A DNA stretch of 64,000 nucleotides from Lachnospiraceae bacterium UBA3633 (lineage in GTDB: Bacteria > Bacillota > Clostridia > Lachnospirales > Lachnospiraceae), in NCBI GenBank assembly GCA_002374095.1, contig DFKY01000012.1:1-64000 (forward strand), read 5' to 3'. The notes below the pieces were generated by a model. It saw nothing but the letters and a program-made list of their open reading frames with translations. It ran no database searches and was not told where the DNA came from. The position numbers were made by a program, and so were the translations under genes. Below, piece by piece: positions 24,457-33,621 of this stretch (its first letter is position 1; each line of letters begins with the position of its first letter).

Positions 24457-25490
24457 AAGACTTGGTAAAAAAATTAATAGATACACATAGTTTATCTTTG
24501 CTTGAATATGAAAAGCTTCTTTGTGATAGAAATGACGAAGACATGGAAGTTATAAAAGAAGAAGCTGTTAAATTAAGAAAAGAAATCTATGGAAAGAAAG
24601 TCTATATACGAGGACTTATAGAGTTTACAAATTATTGCAAGAATAATTGTTATTATTGTGGTATAAGATGCGCAAATAAAAACGTTGAAAGATATAGGCT
24701 TACTGAAGAAGAGATACTCACATGTTGTGATATGGGATATAATCTTGGCTTTAGAACATTTGTCTTACAAGGTGGTGAAGATCCATACTTTGATGATGAT
24801 AGGCTTACAAATATAGTAAGAGGAATAAGAGAAAAGTACAAAGATGTTGCTATAACTTTAAGTGTGGGTGAGAGGACGAAAGAATCATATGAGAAACTTT
24901 TTGAAGCTGGAGCCAATCGTTATCTACTTAGGCACGAGACTGCCGATGTAGAACATTATAGAAAATTGCATCCTGAAAGCATGTCATATGAAAATAGGAT
25001 CAATTGTCTAAAGGTTCTTAAAGATATAGGTTATCAGGTTGGAGCAGGCTTTATGGTAGGATCGCCATATCAAAGTAACAAAACACTTGCGGAAGATTTA
25101 AAATTTATAGAAGAGTTTAAACCAGATATGTGTGGCATAGGTCCTTTTATTCCACATAAAGATACAATATTTAAAGATGAAAAGGCAGGAGGACTGGAAC
25201 TTACACTTTTTTTACTTAGTGTGATTAGGATAATTCATCCGCCTGTATTACTTCCGGCAACTACAGCGCTTGGCACAATAGACAAAAAAGGAAGAGAGAA
25301 GGGAATAGAAGCAGGAGCAAATGTAGTTATGCCAAATTTGTCTCCAGTAAATGTGAGAGACAAGTATCTTTTATATGATAATAAAATATGTACTGGTGAT
25401 GAAGCTGCAGAGTGCATTAATTGTATGAAAAGACGAATGGAAAGTGTAGGATATGAGGTGGTTATAGATAGGGGAGATATAATTAAGTGA
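24453..25490 (+). CDS. hydE: [FeFe] hydrogenase H-cluster radical SAM maturase HydE
   Basis: HydE is a radical SAM enzyme acting on the diiron precursor of the H-cluster. The 345-residue protein shows the CxxxCxxC motif in NYCKNNCYYCGIRC, followed by FVLQGGEDPY and LRHETAD, all typical of HydE rather than biotin synthase. Translation begins with GTG inside the hydF stop region. A terminator follows 10 bases after the stop codon, closing the hydrogenase-maturation unit. Confidence 0.95.
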   Translation: MKDLVKKLIDTHSLSLLEYEKLLCDRNDEDMEVIKEEAVKLRKEIYGKKVYIRGLIEFTNYCKNNCYYCGIRCANKNVERYRLTEEEILTCCDMGYNLGFRTFVLQGGEDPYFDDDRLTNIVRGIREKYKDVAITLSVGERTKESYEKLFEAGANRYLLRHETADVEHYRKLHPESMSYENRINCLKVLKDIGYQVGAGFMVGSPYQSNKTLAEDLKFIEEFKPDMCGIGPFIPHKDTIFKDEKAGGLELTLFLLSVIRIIHPPVLLPATTALGTIDKKGREKGIEAGANVVMPNLSPVNVRDKYLLYDNKICTGDEAAECINCMKRRMESVGYEVVIDRGDIIK

Positions 25491-25500
25491 TAGAAGCGTT

Positions 25501-25527
25501 AAAAAGGCTTAAATAAGCCTTTTTTTA
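25501..25527 (+). terminator. Rho-independent terminator after hydE
   Basis: AAGGCTT and AAGCCTT pair around AAAT and run into a T tract. Confidence 0.85.
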
Positions 25528-25528
25528 T

Positions 25529-25557
25529 TTGATAAACTTTAGACATTATGATAAAAT
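25529..25557 (+). promoter_or_regulatory. promoter of asp23-fakA unit
   Basis: TTGATA (25529-25534) and TAAAAT (25552-25557) are 17 bases apart, and TGA directly before the -10 gives an extended -10. The predicted start near 25564 leaves a structured leader of about 90 bases. Confidence 0.65.
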
Positions 25558-25580
25558 TATAAGTTAGCAACTTTATACTC

Positions 25581-25650
25581 GTAGGGGCGAGCGTCCAAGC
25601 ACAGTGACAAAGTGCTTTTTGGGGTGTACTGCGAGCCCGATAAAAGGAGG
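25581..25650 (+). promoter_or_regulatory. GTAGGGG-type leader element, asp23 copy
   Basis: Starts GTAGGGGCGAGC and ends GCGAGCCCGA just before AAAAGGAGG. The ends can pair (GGGC/GCCC), and an inner hairpin AAGCAC/GTGCTT (25597-25602 with 25612-25617) fills the middle, so this is the longest and most folded single copy. Confidence 0.5.
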
Positions 25651-25654
25651 AAGT

Positions 25655-26026
25655 ATGGCAAATAAATCTGAAGGCGTTCACTACGACACAAAATATGGTG
25701 AGATTTTAATAAGCCCAAAGGTTATAGCAAAGACAGCTGGACTTGCTGCATGCGAAAGCTTTGGAGTAGTTGGCATGGCAGCAGTTAATCTTGCAAATGG
25801 ACTTACTACTCTACTTAAAAGTGAAGAGCTTGGCAAAGGTGTTGTAGTTGAGATAAGCGATAATGAGATAAAAATAGAATTACATATTATAGTTGCATTT
25901 TCTGTCAACGTAAAAGCATGCTGTGACAATGTTATAGAAAATGTGAAATACAAAGTTGAAGAATTGACAGGGCTCAAAATAAATGAATTAAATATATATG
26001 TAGAAGGCGTAAGGGTAATAGATTAG
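25655..26026 (+). CDS. Asp23/Gls24 family envelope stress response protein
   Basis: A 123-residue protein of the Asp23/Gls24 (YloU) family. GEILISPKVIAKTAGLAA and the Val-rich stretch VVEISDNEIKIELHIIVAF are typical. In Firmicutes the yloU homologue precedes the fatty-acid kinase gene (yloV/fakA) exactly as here. ATG 25655 is used because AAAGGAGG lies just upstream; an in-frame GTG at 25604 would lie inside the leader element. The protein acts near the membrane in cell-envelope stress; its precise partner is not evident. Confidence 0.9.
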   Translation: MANKSEGVHYDTKYGEILISPKVIAKTAGLAACESFGVVGMAAVNLANGLTTLLKSEELGKGVVVEISDNEIKIELHIIVAFSVNVKACCDNVIENVKYKVEELTGLKINELNIYVEGVRVID

Positions 26027-26027
26027 T

Positions 26028-27692
26028 ATGGATAAAGGAACAAGAATAAAAGAAGCATTTCTTGCTGGTGCCTCAAATTTATATAAGCATAAAGATTATA
26101 TCAATGAACTAAATGTCTTCCCTGTACCAGATGGTGATACTGGAACCAATATGTATATGACTCTTAAGTCAGCGTGTGACCTTTTAAATGGTTTAGAATC
26201 AGAAGGTGTAGAAGAAGTATGTAAAGCTATAGCAAGTGGGTCTCTTCGTGGTGCACGAGGAAACTCAGGCGTTATTATGTCGCAAATCCTTAGAGGTTTT
26301 ACAAATTATATAAAAGAAGCCAAGAAAATAGATATAAAAATTTTACTTTCTGCTACTATGAAAGCAAAAGAGACAGCATACAAAGCAGTTGTAAAACCAA
26401 AGGAAGGCACTATCCTTACTGTAATGAATGCACTTGCAGAAAAATCAAAAGAATTAGTAGGTGCAAAAATTGATGATATAGAGAAGCTTGAAAAGGTAGT
26501 TGCATATGGTGATGAAGTACTTGAGAAGACGCCAGATATGCTACCAATACTTAAAGAAGCAGGTGTTGTAGATAGTGGTGGGCAAGGACTTATGTATTTT
26601 GCTCATGGTATACTTTCATATCTTAAAGGTGAGGATATAGAACTTCTTGTTGATAGTAGTGAGAAGAAGATTTCCAACATTAATATAAAGATAGAAGAAG
26701 ACCAAGATATAAAATTTGGATATTGCACTGAATGTATAATCAACACATCTACAAAGTTTAAAGAAAATGCTACTGAAGAAATCATATCATACCTTGACAC
26801 AATTGGTGATTCACTTGTGGTAGTAGGAGATGACGAATACATAAAGATACATGTGCATACCAATCATCCAGGTAAAGTTTTTGAAAAAGGACTTGAATAT
26901 GGATTTTTAACTAATCTTAAAGTAGATAATTTAAGACTTGAACATCAAGAGAAAGTCATAAAGGATGCAGAGCGTAAGGCAAAAGAATTTGCAAAAGATC
27001 ATCAGAAAGTAGAAAAAAAAGTAGAAAATCTTAAAGAGATAGGATTTATAGCTGTATCAAGCGGAGAGGGACTTACAGCACTTTTTAAAGATCTTGGTGT
27101 GGATAAGATTATTTCTGGTGGACAGACTATGAATCCATCAACTGAAGACTTTATAAATGCTATCGGAGAAGTAAATGCGAAGAAAGTCTTTGTATTCCCT
27201 AATAATGGCAATATCATAATGGCGGCAAAGCAAGCAGCAGACATTGCAAAAGATAAGAAAGTATATGTTATAGAGACAAAAAATGTGCTTGAAGGGCTTA
27301 ATTCTATGATATATTTTACTGAGGATAAAGAAGTTGACAATATGATTAATGGCTTTAAAGAAAGTATAGCCAATGTAAAAACTCTTGAGACTACTCATTC
27401 TGTGAGAGACACTGTCATAGATGGTATAGATATAAAAGAGAATGATTATATAACACTTGGCAAAAGTGGACTTCTTTATACCAATAAAGATGTAAGCAAA
27501 AGTATACTTGGTGCTTACGAAAAGATAAAGGAAGATAAAGATTCTATAGTATCAATTTATTATGGTAGCGATGTCACAGAAGAAGATGCAAAGAGCATAA
27601 AAGAGTCGCTGGAAAGTGCATATAAAAATCTAGAAGTAAGTATTTATCAAGGTGGGCAGCCAGTATACTATTACTACATATCGGTAGAATAA
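26028..27692 (+). CDS. fakA: DAK2-domain protein, FakA-like fatty acid kinase
   Basis: A 554-residue protein of the YloV/FakA family. The N-terminal DhaL-type kinase domain has NVFPVPDGDTGTNM and SLRGARGNSGVIMSQ, which bind ATP and metals. A middle domain and a C-terminal DegV-like region (SIVSIYYGSDV, near the end) follow. FakA phosphorylates fatty acids delivered by a FakB partner for phospholipid synthesis; no fakB gene is in the window. It starts one base after the Asp23 stop codon and is followed by a terminator. Confidence 0.88.
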   Translation: MDKGTRIKEAFLAGASNLYKHKDYINELNVFPVPDGDTGTNMYMTLKSACDLLNGLESEGVEEVCKAIASGSLRGARGNSGVIMSQILRGFTNYIKEAKKIDIKILLSATMKAKETAYKAVVKPKEGTILTVMNALAEKSKELVGAKIDDIEKLEKVVAYGDEVLEKTPDMLPILKEAGVVDSGGQGLMYFAHGILSYLKGEDIELLVDSSEKKISNINIKIEEDQDIKFGYCTECIINTSTKFKENATEEIISYLDTIGDSLVVVGDDEYIKIHVHTNHPGKVFEKGLEYGFLTNLKVDNLRLEHQEKVIKDAERKAKEFAKDHQKVEKKVENLKEIGFIAVSSGEGLTALFKDLGVDKIISGGQTMNPSTEDFINAIGEVNAKKVFVFPNNGNIIMAAKQAADIAKDKKVYVIETKNVLEGLNSMIYFTEDKEVDNMINGFKESIANVKTLETTHSVRDTVIDGIDIKENDYITLGKSGLLYTNKDVSKSILGAYEKIKEDKDSIVSIYYGSDVTEEDAKSIKESLESAYKNLEVSIYQGGQPVYYYYISVE

Positions 27693-27715
27693 AAAAACTA
27701 TTTATTAAATAAATA

Positions 27716-27741
27716 TCAAAGGTGGCACAAGCCACCTTTTT
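27716..27741 (+). terminator. Rho-independent terminator after fakA
   Basis: AAGGTGGC and GCCACCTT pair around ACAA, followed by TTTT. It ends only 17 bases before recG. Confidence 0.8.
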
Positions 27742-27757
27742 AAAACATGTATAATAT

Positions 27758-29848
27758 ATGGGTGAACTTACAAAGATAAAAGGTATAGGAGCTAAGGTTG
27801 AATCATACTTTTCTAATCTTGGTATAAATAGTATCAAAGATTTGTTTTATTATTTCCCAAGAGATTATGAAGCATATGAAGACATCACAGAAATCATAAA
27901 ACTTGAAGTGGGGAAAGTGTATACAATTAATGCACTCGTTGTGACTAAACCAAGTCTTTTTAGAAGAGGGAATGTTTCTATCACATCTTGTATGCTTGAT
28001 GATGGAACTGGTAGGATAAGAGCATATTGGTTTAATATTCCTTTTATCAATAAGACTCTTACTGTAGGAAAAAGTTTTGTATTTCGCGGAAGAGTAAGTA
28101 GAGTGCGAGATGGATATGTAATCTCTCAGTGCAAAATTTTTAAAAAAGAAGCATATGATGGTATGAAAGGAACGCTCAGTCCGGTATATTCTACGGTAAA
28201 AGGTCTTACGAATAATACTATAAAAAAGATTATGAAAGGGCTTCTTGAAGATAAAGAGCTTTGCAAAGATGTATTTGAAGAATATTTGCCACAGGAGATT
28301 ATAAATTTAAGAGGGCTAGTAAATCTTTCTTATGCATTTAGACATATACATTATCCAGACAATATGGAAGATATGCTAAAAGCAAGAAAAAGGCTTGTAT
28401 ATGATGAGTTGTTTCTTTTTTCACTTGCTATGCAAAAAGAAAAAGATAAAAGTAAGCGGAAAGGGCGTGAGGAATTAACTCATATAGATGAAAAAGAATT
28501 AAATGATATTGTAAAAGAGTTGCCATTTAGATTGACTAAAAGCCAAGTGGCTGTTATAAAAGAAATAGTAGATGACTTTAAAAAAGGCATAAAAATGAAT
28601 CGTTTGCTTGAAGGAGACGTAGGGTCAGGGAAAACTATAGTGGCTATACTTGCAGCATATCTCGTGGCAAGGTGTAGTATCCAGACAGCATTTATGGCTC
28701 CTACAGAAGTACTAGCAGAGCAACATCTTGAAAATATATTGAAATATGGCTTTGCTTGTAAATATGATAGTAGTATAAGCAAAAAAGATGATAAAAAAGT
28801 AGTAGTTGCTTTACTTACAGGTAACACAAAGGCAAAAGATAGAAAAGAAATAATAGAAGGTTTGAAGAGTGGTTACATAGATATACTTATAGGAACGCAT
28901 GCACTTTTTTCAAAAGATGTAGAGTATAAGGATCTTGGATTTATTATAATAGATGAGCAGCATAGATTTGGTGTTGGTCAGAGAAAAGCACTTGAAGATA
29001 AATCAAATGGTGGCAATATGCTTGTCATGTCAGCAACACCTATACCAAGAACTCTTGCTATGCTTTTCTATGCAGATATGGATATAAGTAGACTTCTCGA
29101 TAAACCAAAAGATAGACTTCCAATCAAAAATTATGTGGCAAATGTTGGCGAAAGAGAAAAAAGTTATCGTTCAATGAAAAAGCAGATAGATCTTGGTCAT
29201 CAAGCCTATGTGATATGTGCAGCTATAGAAAAAAGTGATAGCGAAGATGTTGGAAGCTTTGCAAATTATCAAAATGTATATGATTATGCAGAGACCCTTA
29301 GAAAGTTTTATGGTGATACAGTGAAGATAAGCGTTCTTCATGGAAGGATGAAGAGTGATGAAAAGTATAATGTCATGAAGAAGTTTAAAGATAATGAGAT
29401 ACAGATTTTAGTATCAACTACAGTGGTTGAAGTAGGAGTAGATGTACCAAATGCTACTTATATCATGATAGAAGATGCAGAATCATATGGTCTTGCAGAA
29501 CTTCATCAGCTTCGTGGTCGTGTAGGAAGAGGAACGGAACAAAGTTTTGCGCTTTTTGTTGATACGAATCCTACAGATAAATCAAAAGAACGACTTAAAG
29601 TTCTCGCAGAATCAATTGACGGTTTTCATATAGCTGAAGAAGATCTTCGTCTTCGTGGTCCGGGAGATATATTTGGTGTAAAGCAGTCTGGGGATATGGA
29701 TTTTAGGCTTGCAGACATGTATACTGATATCGGAGTCTTTAGAGACGCATCAGTTGATGCAAAAGAGTATATAGATAAGAAATATAAAATGACAGAAAAT
29801 CTGAAAGTAAAACTTGAAGAATATATAAAGATAGGATATGTGATTTAA
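27758..29848 (+). CDS. recG: ATP-dependent DNA helicase RecG
   Basis: RecG remodels stalled replication forks and branched DNA. The 696-residue protein has the N-terminal wedge domain (KIKGIGAKVESYFSNLGI, FYYFPRDYE), helicase motif I GDVGSGKT, DEQHRFGVGQR, SATPIPRTLA and the C-terminal QLRGRVGRG motif VI. The ATG is well placed for the family, yet no ribosome-binding site precedes it: only TATAAT (27750-27755) lies between the terminator and the start. Expression may depend on read-through. Its stop overlaps rsmD (TAATG). Confidence 0.95.
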   Translation: MGELTKIKGIGAKVESYFSNLGINSIKDLFYYFPRDYEAYEDITEIIKLEVGKVYTINALVVTKPSLFRRGNVSITSCMLDDGTGRIRAYWFNIPFINKTLTVGKSFVFRGRVSRVRDGYVISQCKIFKKEAYDGMKGTLSPVYSTVKGLTNNTIKKIMKGLLEDKELCKDVFEEYLPQEIINLRGLVNLSYAFRHIHYPDNMEDMLKARKRLVYDELFLFSLAMQKEKDKSKRKGREELTHIDEKELNDIVKELPFRLTKSQVAVIKEIVDDFKKGIKMNRLLEGDVGSGKTIVAILAAYLVARCSIQTAFMAPTEVLAEQHLENILKYGFACKYDSSISKKDDKKVVVALLTGNTKAKDRKEIIEGLKSGYIDILIGTHALFSKDVEYKDLGFIIIDEQHRFGVGQRKALEDKSNGGNMLVMSATPIPRTLAMLFYADMDISRLLDKPKDRLPIKNYVANVGEREKSYRSMKKQIDLGHQAYVICAAIEKSDSEDVGSFANYQNVYDYAETLRKFYGDTVKISVLHGRMKSDEKYNVMKKFKDNEIQILVSTTVVEVGVDVPNATYIMIEDAESYGLAELHQLRGRVGRGTEQSFALFVDTNPTDKSKERLKVLAESIDGFHIAEEDLRLRGPGDIFGVKQSGDMDFRLADMYTDIGVFRDASVDAKEYIDKKYKMTENLKVKLEEYIKIGYVI

Positions 29849-30411
29849 TGAGAGTTATAGCTGGAGAAAAAAGACATTTATTACTTAAAACACTAAGTAA
29901 CTTGTCTATAAGACCTACTACTGACAAGATAAAAGAGACGCTTTTCAATATGATACAATTTGATGTACCAGGAGTAGATTTTCTTGACCTCTTTGCTGGC
30001 AGTGGAGCTATAGGAATTGAAGCACTTAGTAGAGGTGCAAGAAGTGCTACATTTGTAGATAATAATATAGAAGCAATAAAAGTGATTAAAGAGAATCTTG
30101 ATCATACGAAGCTTATGGATAAGGCCACTGTCATAAGAAGAGATGTAGATTTTGCTATTGATACTTTGGAAGATGAAAGGAAAGTATATGGTATAGTTTT
30201 TATGGATCCACCATATGGGAAAAAGCTTTATCTTACTGCATTTGAAAGATTGGCAAAGTCAAAAATTATAGATAATGATACAATTATAATACTTGAGACA
30301 GATATAAAAGATGATGTGATAGATGTCTTAAAATCTGGATATGAGATACAAAGAATAAAAGAGTATAAGACCAATAAGCATATATTTTTTAGAAAAAAGC
30401 AAGGAGGTTAG
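29848..30411 (+). CDS. rsmD: 16S rRNA (guanine966-N2)-methyltransferase
   Basis: RsmD methylates G966 of 16S rRNA. The 187-residue protein starts MRVIAGEKRH, has RPTTDKIKETLFNM, the SAM motif DLFAGSGAIGIEALSRGA and the catalytic MDPPYGK (NPPY-type). Size and order fit the family. Translation is coupled to recG by a one-base overlap and coaD follows 3 bases later, the usual clostridial arrangement recG-rsmD-coaD. Confidence 0.93.
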   Translation: MRVIAGEKRHLLLKTLSNLSIRPTTDKIKETLFNMIQFDVPGVDFLDLFAGSGAIGIEALSRGARSATFVDNNIEAIKVIKENLDHTKLMDKATVIRRDVDFAIDTLEDERKVYGIVFMDPPYGKKLYLTAFERLAKSKIIDNDTIIILETDIKDDVIDVLKSGYEIQRIKEYKTNKHIFFRKKQGG

Positions 30412-30414
30412 AGT

Positions 30415-30894
30415 ATGAAGGTAGGTATATATCCAGGGTCATTTGATCCTATAACTTATGGACATATTGACATCATAAAGAGAGCATCAAAAATAATGGA
30501 TAAGCTTATAGTGTCAGTACTCAATAACAAAAATAAAAAATCTCTTTTTACAATAGAAGAAAGGGTGAATCTTATAAAAGAATCAGTAAAAGACATAGAC
30601 AATGTAGAAATTGATTCATTTGAAGGACTTACTGTTGATTACTGTAAGAAAAAAGGAGCAACGCTCATGATAAGAGGACTTAGAGCTGTGACAGATTTTG
30701 AATATGAACTACAGCTGGCACAGACTAATAGAATACTATATAATGAGATAGATACTATTTTTTTACTTACAAGCCTTGAATATGCATATTTATCATCAAG
30801 CGCAGTGAAAGAAGTTATAGAGTATGGTGGTGATATAAGTAAATTTGTACCGCAACATGTGGAGACAAAGCTTAAAGAAAAATATAGTAAATGA
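30415..30894 (+). CDS. coaD: phosphopantetheine adenylyltransferase
   Basis: CoaD transfers AMP to 4'-phosphopantetheine in coenzyme A synthesis. The 159-residue protein has YPGSFDPITYGHIDII with the T/HxGH nucleotidyl-transfer motif, then IRGLRAVTDFEYELQLA and SSSAVKEV near the end. AGGAGG precedes the ATG. Length is standard. Confidence 0.95.
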   Translation: MKVGIYPGSFDPITYGHIDIIKRASKIMDKLIVSVLNNKNKKSLFTIEERVNLIKESVKDIDNVEIDSFEGLTVDYCKKKGATLMIRGLRAVTDFEYELQLAQTNRILYNEIDTIFLLTSLEYAYLSSSAVKEVIEYGGDISKFVPQHVETKLKEKYSK

Positions 30895-30904
30895 GTAAAA
30901 AAAA

Positions 30905-30913
30905 TGATATAAT
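30905..30913 (+). promoter_or_regulatory. extended -10 promoter
   Basis: TGATATAAT lies 29 bases before the coiled-coil protein gene. No clear -35 is visible, as is common with extended -10 promoters. Confidence 0.5.
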
Positions 30914-30942
30914 TCTATAGATGCTTTAAAAAGGAGTAAGAT

Positions 30943-31542
30943 ATGGCTATAAGTAATTTAGAAACAATTATTGACAATATCGAACAGATGATAGACAATG
31001 TGCGACCAGATAATCGTGGACGTATAATGCTTCCAAAAGACACTCTTCGTCAGCTTATCGGTGAACTTAAAGGCTCTATTCCTGATGAGATAAAGAGATA
31101 CAATGAAAAAGCAAGAGAACTTGAATTATCTAAAAATCGTGAGCTTGAGCAAGCACGACATAGTGCAGAGCGTATAATGAATGAAGCAAACGAGATGAAG
31201 AATAAAATGCTTGAGGAAAGTGAGCAAGTTAAACTTGCGGAGCAGAGAGCAAGAGAAGTGATAGAAGATGCAAGTCGTCGAGCAAATGAAATAATGGGCA
31301 ATGCAGAGATGCATGCAAGACAAGTGTATGAAAACTCAGTAAAAGAGTATGATGATTCACTTGTTTACATGATTAATTTCATACAAAATCTTGGCACAAG
31401 TGTTTCAGGGATAATGAATAAAGAATTACAAGGACTTAGTAATAAACTCAATGAAGTCATCAATACAAGAAATGAACTTCATAGTAGCCTCGCACGATCT
31501 CAGAGTGAGACAAATGTCTTTGATAAACCAGCTTGGGGATAG
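30943..31542 (+). CDS. coiled-coil protein of unknown function
   Basis: A 199-residue soluble protein. Residues about 48-135 form a long Glu/Arg/Ala-rich coiled coil (with repeats such as ARHSAERIMNEANEMK), reminiscent of ATP-synthase b or V-ATPase H subunits, which explains the ATPase-like names such proteins often get. No nucleotide-binding motif exists. The opening LETIIDNIEQMIDNVRPD and MLPKDTLRQLI is typical of a conserved clostridial family found next to coaD. It may be a DivIVA-like or septal scaffold, but that is a guess. An AAGGAG precedes the start. Confidence 0.7.
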   Translation: MAISNLETIIDNIEQMIDNVRPDNRGRIMLPKDTLRQLIGELKGSIPDEIKRYNEKARELELSKNRELEQARHSAERIMNEANEMKNKMLEESEQVKLAEQRAREVIEDASRRANEIMGNAEMHARQVYENSVKEYDDSLVYMINFIQNLGTSVSGIMNKELQGLSNKLNEVINTRNELHSSLARSQSETNVFDKPAWG

Positions 31543-32508
31543 ATGAGGGAACTTATCGTCACCAAAAAAGAAGAAGGGATGGTGCTGTCAAAGTATCTTC
31601 AAAAGACATTTGAAAAGATGCCAAGCAGTATCCTTTATAAACTTTTTAGAAAAAAGTATTTTGAGGTAGGAGACAAAAAAGCAAAAGGAAACGAAATACT
31701 AAAAGTAGGTGACAAAATAAAAGTATTTTTATCAGATGATACATATAATAAGTTTTTAAAAGAAAGAGATGCAGTAGAGTATGATGATAGAATAATAAGT
31801 GTAAAACAGATAAGAGATCGTATAATATATGAAGATGACAACATCATAGTATACAATAAAGAGATCGGACTTCTGTCTCAAAGTGACAATTCTAAAAATC
31901 TATCAGTAAATTCCATATTAAATGATTATATATCATCTAAAAGAGTAGAGGCAGGTTTTACGCCGTCTATAGTCAATAGGCTTGATAGAAATACAAGTGG
32001 TCTTATAATTTTTGCTAAAACTTATCTTGCTGCAAAAGAAATATCACTCATGATAAAAAAAAGACTTATAGATAAGAGATATCTTGCAATTGTAAATGGT
32101 GTGATGGAAAAAGACCATGATATATTGACACAGCTTCTGAAAAAAGATGAAAACAATAATAAAGTCTATATAAAAGATTATAAAGGCAAAGAAGAAGATA
32201 ATTATACTAAAGTAAGTCTTGAATATAAGGCTATAAAAAAATATAAAGATAGAAGTATACTTGATATAAAGTTAATCACCGGTAAAAGTCACCAAATAAG
32301 AGCACAACTTGCACATATAGGACACCCACTAATTGGTGATAAAAAATACATGCCTATAGAGATGTACAGGGAAAATGTCAAAAAGTATGGCGCAAAGACA
32401 CAAAAGCTTTTGTGTTATAAGATAAAATTTGGGTCATTTGAAGATGAAAGACTTACTTATTTAAATGATAAAGAAATTATATTAAAGAAGGAAGATTATG
32501 AGATTTAA
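31543..32508 (+). CDS. RluA-family pseudouridine synthase
   Basis: A 321-residue RNA pseudouridine synthase. An S4-like RNA-binding region occupies the N-terminus (SKYLQKTFEKMP, VGDKIKVFL). The catalytic Asp is in VNRLDRNTSGLIIFAKT, and GKSHQIRAQLAHIGHPLIGD is the second family motif. It probably modifies 23S rRNA like RluC/RluD. The start codon follows the previous stop directly and the end overlaps the lipoprotein gene by 11 bases. Confidence 0.9.
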   Translation: MRELIVTKKEEGMVLSKYLQKTFEKMPSSILYKLFRKKYFEVGDKKAKGNEILKVGDKIKVFLSDDTYNKFLKERDAVEYDDRIISVKQIRDRIIYEDDNIIVYNKEIGLLSQSDNSKNLSVNSILNDYISSKRVEAGFTPSIVNRLDRNTSGLIIFAKTYLAAKEISLMIKKRLIDKRYLAIVNGVMEKDHDILTQLLKKDENNNKVYIKDYKGKEEDNYTKVSLEYKAIKKYKDRSILDIKLITGKSHQIRAQLAHIGHPLIGDKKYMPIEMYRENVKKYGAKTQKLLCYKIKFGSFEDERLTYLNDKEIILKKEDYEI

Positions 32509-33589
32509 AATTTTCAAAAAATATATAGCATGGATGGCCTTTACATCACTTATGCTATCTTCTTGTAGTTTGTCAAAGACACAAAGTGTAATTGACAATA
32601 TTATTCCAGATCATACAAAAAGGATGTACACAATATCTGACTTGACACCTTATACTTATAAAGAAATTAGAAATGCCCAGGCTTTTTATGGACAAGACCT
32701 TACTGACTTCTTTTATGCAAATACAGCAACAGCAGCTGAAGCAAAAAGAGAGACGAAAAAAGAAAAGGATGCTTTTTATAAAGAGCTACTTTTTAGAAAT
32801 CATAATTACAAAATCATAAAGAAAAGATTTGGCATGTATGTAGAAGATGAAAGTAAAAGTCAAGAAACTAAAGAGAGTGAAAGACAAAAAGAGTATGATG
32901 ATTATTATAAGCTGCAAAATGCAGAGGGTGGCAATATAATTAAGAAATATAATGATGGAAAACTTTCTGGTATGCCACTTATGAGCATAAGGATTGATAT
33001 GTCTACAGCGACTATGTCAGATATAGAATCTATATATTCGACAGCTTTGTGTGAGATATATAAGCCTGTAGTGATAGAAGAATCAGTATATGAAAAGTTA
33101 GCTTTTGGTGATACTATAGACCTGGTTGTACCTGCTACAAATAGTACCGTGAATGCATCGGAAACTAAAAAGGTTACTTGTACATATATTGCTACTGATT
33201 CACTTATGTATAAAGATGATAAAGGTGAAGAATCTTACTATTATATAGCAGATATAGATGGCATAAATGAAGTGAGAAGGATTCTTGATTATGATGGAAG
33301 TACGCTTGAGACATATGCAGAGTCAAAGGAACTTCAGATTATGAGTAATGCAAGAGTTGTAAGAGCCAATGATATGATAAGACTTATGATGGATGTATCA
33401 AGTGATAGTCTTACAGAATATAATTATGGAGACCTTGCAGTTCGTGCGCTAAGTGGTGGTTACTTGGTGCAGGAATATAAAGATTATGTGTATGCCAATT
33501 CCATATCAACTAATTTAAAAGGCTACATCACTTCTCTTACTGAGTATGATAATCAAGCGATAGACATAGAGTTTTATACAAATCATTAA
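32498..33589 (+). CDS. lipoprotein of unknown function
   Basis: A 363-residue exported protein with a lipobox LSSC at Cys23. I do not recognise the mature domain. It holds a charged helical stretch (about 80-150, with ETKKEKDAFYKEL) and a more beta-rich C-terminal half, e.g. SLTEYNYGDLAVRALSGGYLV. It overlaps the pseudouridine synthase gene by 11 bases and is the last gene of that unit, ending at a terminator shared with the opposite strand. Confidence 0.75.
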   Translation: MRFKIFKKYIAWMAFTSLMLSSCSLSKTQSVIDNIIPDHTKRMYTISDLTPYTYKEIRNAQAFYGQDLTDFFYANTATAAEAKRETKKEKDAFYKELLFRNHNYKIIKKRFGMYVEDESKSQETKESERQKEYDDYYKLQNAEGGNIIKKYNDGKLSGMPLMSIRIDMSTATMSDIESIYSTALCEIYKPVVIEESVYEKLAFGDTIDLVVPATNSTVNASETKKVTCTYIATDSLMYKDDKGEESYYYIADIDGINEVRRILDYDGSTLETYAESKELQIMSNARVVRANDMIRLMMDVSSDSLTEYNYGDLAVRALSGGYLVQEYKDYVYANSISTNLKGYITSLTEYDNQAIDIEFYTNH

Positions 33590-33593
33590 GCAT

Positions 33594-33621
33594 AAAAAAA
33601 CTGGGATATCCCAGTTTTTTT
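33594..33621. terminator. bidirectional terminator
   Basis: AAAAAAACTGGG and CCCAGTTTTTTT form a perfect stem around ATAT. It lies between convergent genes and has A/T runs on both sides, so it can end transcripts from both strands. Confidence 0.9.
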
